This document shows, one piece after another, positions 49,611 to 51,726 of a stretch of 51,726 nucleotides of DNA (position 1 is its first letter; every line of letters starts with the position of its first letter). The stretch is from assembly GCA_028706255.1 (NCBI GenBank), contig JAQWBS010000009.1, forward strand, positions 1 through 51,726, given 5' to 3'. A program made the translations under genes and the position numbers. The stretch is from Alphaproteobacteria bacterium. GTDB taxonomy: Bacteria > Pseudomonadota > Alphaproteobacteria > RF32 > CAG-239. The notes beneath the pieces were generated by a model. That model saw only the letters and a list, made by a program, of their open reading frames with translations. It ran no database searches and was not told the DNA's origin.

Positions 49611-50645
49611 ATGAAGAAGTCATATTTCACCTTTTTGGGAGCTTTTTTGCTCTTTTGTTTAAGCTTAACTTTAACTTACAATGCCTTTGCTGGGGTTTAT
49701 TTCATCACTAAACCTGCCACGACAAATATTGGTATCAGTAATAAGCCCTGTCAAATGATGGGATATAAAGTAAAAGCTGACGATTGTAAAAATGGCGAAG
49801 AAGCTTTTGAAAAATGTCCAAATGGAGATTATTATAAGATATGTGCTTGTAACACTTCTAAACTCCCTTATAACACTACAAATTGTGTTGCACCTTTGGA
49901 ACTCTCAGGAAATTCTTGTAATGATGAACAGTTTGAAAAATGTGAATGCAATGCCACAAAATATCCTTACACAACAGAAAACTGCAAGGGAAATAATGTT
50001 CCTGCTGGAAGTTTTTGTAAAGACTTAAATGATATCACCCATTATGAAAAATGTTCTTGCGCATCTTCATTTCCTTACACATCTTCAAATTGTTCTTCTC
50101 CAAAAATTTTAGGCGGAAACACTTGTCAAGACTCGTCCAATGTGACTTATTACAAAACCTGTTCTTGCCCTTCAACTTATGTCACATGCAATTGTGGTGG
50201 CAACAGCACTGAGTGTAATGACGGAGTAGCAAAATTTACCTCCTGCAGATCTTGCTGTACTGATACCTGCCCTTCAGGGGTTTTATCTTGTCCTATAGCT
50301 GGACAATATGGAAAATATGTTAGCCAAACGAGTTGTGGAAAAAGTTGCTATCAATGCTATGACTATGTTGTTGAAGAATATTTGATTGGTTATGATGAAA
50401 GTAAAACGTGCTGTTATGAACCTGTAAAATATGGCGGTTGGACAAGCTGTCTTAGCCCAACGTCAGGAAGAGATATGTTTTACACTGAAGCCAGAACTTT
50501 TTATCGTGGTACATTAATAAAAACAGAACCTGGACGTGAATATGGTGGAACAGGAAGTGGTGTTCAGAGTACTCAGGAAGAATGCCTAGCTATAATGAAA
50601 TCCATCTGGTATCTTGATCGTTACATGGGGTACTACTATAACTAA
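49611..50645 (+). CDS. Cysteine-rich repeat secreted protein
   Basis: 344 residues with a signal peptide (MKKSYFTFLGAFLLFCLSLT..., cleaved near NAFAG). The mature part holds 32 Cys. Residues ~60-190 contain about 3.5 repeats of ~37 residues with the pattern C-x-C-x4-(F/Y/L)PY-(T/N)-(T/S)-x-NC-x(6-9)-G-x-(S/T)-C-x-D; examples are KYPYTTENC and SFPYTSSNC. A CSCP...CNCGG part follows, then SCYQC and a Cys-poor Tyr-rich end. ATG at 49611 follows GAGGAG. It is probably an exported, disulphide-stabilised surface protein. The next family member starts at 51681. Confidence 0.8.
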   Translation: MKKSYFTFLGAFLLFCLSLTLTYNAFAGVYFITKPATTNIGISNKPCQMMGYKVKADDCKNGEEAFEKCPNGDYYKICACNTSKLPYNTTNCVAPLELSGNSCNDEQFEKCECNATKYPYTTENCKGNNVPAGSFCKDLNDITHYEKCSCASSFPYTSSNCSSPKILGGNTCQDSSNVTYYKTCSCPSTYVTCNCGGNSTECNDGVAKFTSCRSCCTDTCPSGVLSCPIAGQYGKYVSQTSCGKSCYQCYDYVVEEYLIGYDESKTCCYEPVKYGGWTSCLSPTSGRDMFYTEARTFYRGTLIKTEPGREYGGTGSGVQSTQEECLAIMKSIWYLDRYMGYYYN

Positions 50646-50659
50646 TTGTTTTCATTCAT

Positions 50660-50692
50660 AAAAAAGCCCCTTCTTTTGAAGGGGCTTTTTTA
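50660..50692. terminator. Terminator of the cysteine-rich gene
   Basis: AAAAAAGCCCCTTC and GAAGGGGCTTTTTT form a perfect 14-bp stem with a 4-T loop. It also faces the end of the convergent gene at 50698. Confidence 0.93.
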
Positions 50693-50697
50693 TGAAG

Positions 50698-51369
50698 CTA
50701 TTTCGTTTTTCCTTTTAACTTAACGATTTTCTTTTTTTCAAATTCTTGCTCTTTCAATGTTTTTTTCCTAGTCGCTTCCTCTTTCCTCATCTGCAATTCT
50801 TTTTTTAAAATTTTCTCAACCATCTCGGCATATTTAAATTTTTCTTCTGTTCGCCTTTTTTCTTTATGTGATTCATCTGAAAATTCTTTATGTTGCAAAA
50901 TGTGTTTCATTGAAATCAGCATTTCCAATAGGCATTTAACCTCATCATTCGAAAATTCAATTGTCTTTTTTATATATTTCTTCTTAGAATTTGTCTTAAG
51001 CATCTTTGCGTCAGAACTTTCTTCAAAATCAGTAAGCAAAATATAATTTGAAATGCGGTGCGTGACTTCGTTTTCTAAAACTTGAAACCAATATTCTAAA
51101 TCATCATCTTCCACAACTGAATAGCCCGCTGAAGTAAGAGCGATAAGCAAGTTCACAATATCTTGAGAGCTAAATTCAGAAATTTTTTCCTCTGAAAGAC
51201 GCAAAAATTCAATCGCATATTTACGACGACTCAAAACATATATTCTATCTGCATTTTTTTTAATTTGATAATTATTATAACCTAAAGCTTTACTTTCCCT
51301 CTCAACTTGATTTTTGTTGATGAAGGAAAAAAGCAACTCTTCGTCTTGATTATAAAACGACTCACTCAT
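50698..51369 (-). CDS. Hypothetical helical, Lys/Glu-rich protein (223 aa)
   Basis: A cytoplasmic protein without signal or membrane segment. The N-terminal half is mixed helical (SSQDIVNLLIALTSAGYSVVEDDD), and residues ~160-223 form a very charged helix likely to be a coiled coil (EEKFKYAEMVEKILKKELQ, ending KLKGKTK). It lies between two cysteine-rich family genes, on the opposite strand. No family recognised. Confidence 0.6.
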   Translation of the reverse strand: MSESFYNQDEELLFSFINKNQVERESKALGYNNYQIKKNADRIYVLSRRKYAIEFLRLSEEKISEFSSQDIVNLLIALTSAGYSVVEDDDLEYWFQVLENEVTHRISNYILLTDFEESSDAKMLKTNSKKKYIKKTIEFSNDEVKCLLEMLISMKHILQHKEFSDESHKEKRRTEEKFKYAEMVEKILKKELQMRKEEATRKKTLKEQEFEKKKIVKLKGKTK

Positions 51370-51478
51370 GACAGTTTAAACTACAAATATTTGATATATA
51401 ATGAATTATTTTAATATAGCAAAACCGCAAACACAACCTTAAAGATAAGTTCAGTGGAAAACTCTATAAACAGAAGTT

Positions 51479-51586
51479 TTATTTAATTAGCTTTTTGATG
51501 TAACTAATATCTTTCACCCAAGATTCAGGATTTCCAGCATCTAACCCAAAAACGAAGCATGGCACATTATGCAATAAAAGTTTCAT
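51479..51586 (-). pseudogene. 35-codon ORF, possibly a gene remnant
   Basis: This lies in the 311-base stretch 51370-51680, which otherwise holds the leader repeat and no other feature I can see. An ATG at 51584-51586, on the reverse strand, opens 35 codons to TAA at 51479-51481; the peptide includes NPESWVKDISYIKKLIK at its end. No Shine-Dalgarno precedes it and its start falls within the shared leader repeat. It reads like the C-terminal end of a larger protein cut off by the repeat; a real small protein is less likely. Confidence 0.3.
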
Positions 51587-51680
51587 CTATTTGGGACTCA
51601 TTTTATCTTGCAAAAAAAAAAAAACGATTATCATTGGTTGTATAAGGAGATTTTTTCTTATAACTACAAGGAGTCGTGTC
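51582..51680 (+). promoter_or_regulatory. Conserved leader of the cysteine-rich family, copy B
   Basis: A second copy of 49514-49610, with 13 instead of 11 A and a few substitutions. The inverted repeat is kept in partly altered form (GTTGTATAAGGA with TTCTTATAAC), and AAGGAG precedes the ATG. Confidence 0.75.
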
Positions 51681-51726
51681 ATGAAGAAGTCATATTTAAT
51701 TTTTTTGGGAGCTTTTTTGCTCTTTT
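51681..51726 (+). CDS. Start of another cysteine-rich family protein, truncated by the window
   Basis: Only 15 codons are visible: MKKSYLIFLGAFLLF, differing from copy A (49611) at two residues and at 3 of 46 bases. It has the same ribosome site and leader. The body lies outside the window; membership rests on the shared signal peptide and leader. Confidence 0.75.
   Translation, partial: MKKSYLIFLGAFLLF

Noticed and set aside
1-51726. CRISPR arrays, IS elements or rRNA/tRNA genes
   Set aside because: No regularly spaced direct repeats, no transposase-like proteins and no convincing tRNA cloverleaf were seen by eye; the only repeats are those listed.

Overview
The window looks like a chromosomal segment of a low-GC alphaproteobacterium, probably a host- or gut-associated lineage. 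This is inferred from gene content; no rRNA or tRNA is present. Alphaproteobacterial marks are a DUF1013 (TrcR-type) regulator, a cysteine-poor DksA, a FliX homologue, the maf-rng-yacG block, and the order DUF177-rpmF-plsX-fabH-ihfA-merR. The cell is Gram-negative: BamE, FadL, an OprB-type porin, YgiW, lipoproteins and other small beta-barrels are encoded.

Layout. 1-1138: 3' part of a cysteine-rich secreted protein. 1139-1541: promoter-like TTGACA, a 29-codon small ORF and nested hairpins ahead of a small gene. 1838-6010: hypothetical genes, then a leftward unit of a SulP transporter, a cysteine-bearing membrane protein and a conserved helical protein. 6172-9890: lipid-synthesis/ribosome cluster (merR, ihfA, fabH, plsX, rpmF, DUF177). 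9948-16828: bamE, anmK, fadL, an Aas-like acyltransferase/acyl-ligase and a porin. 17022-19938: a ygiW-qseB-qseC-like stress/two-component operon with a candidate autoregulatory box, then dps. 19984-26620: MFS efflux, MscS channel, GH24-like lysozyme, cca, lipoprotein. 26746-27121: a 376-bp structured element bounded by perfect 15-bp inverted repeats. 27219-35175: pbpC overlapping a giant alpha-2-macroglobulin. 35248-38711: yacG, rng, maf, dksA, fliX-like, prepilin. 38905-44856: beta-barrel, flavoprotein, HAD phosphatase, secreted proteins and two overlapping GNAT acetyltransferases. 44905-49443: DUF1013, slyX, full-length aas. 49514-51726: two genes of the cysteine-rich family sharing an almost identical leader and signal-peptide start.

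How the genes work together. Much of the window serves the envelope: phospholipid synthesis (plsX/fabH), fatty acid uptake (fadL), lysophospholipid re-acylation (two Aas paralogues), peptidoglycan recycling or cutting (anmK, GH24-like), and the PBP1C/A2M pair that is thought to link wall repair to protease trapping.

The most interesting unexplained signals are: (a) an attenuator-like leader at 43354-43565, with an arginine-rich 25-codon ORF, three stem-loops and an intrinsic terminator just before the GNAT pair; (b) the inverted-repeat-bounded RNA-like element at 26746-27121; (c) the structured small ORF at 1353-1442; (d) the conserved leader of the cysteine-rich repeat proteins; and (e) dyad operators in front of fadL/aas-like and ygiW-qseBC. 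All structures and family names come from reading the sequence by eye; no searches or folding programs were run.
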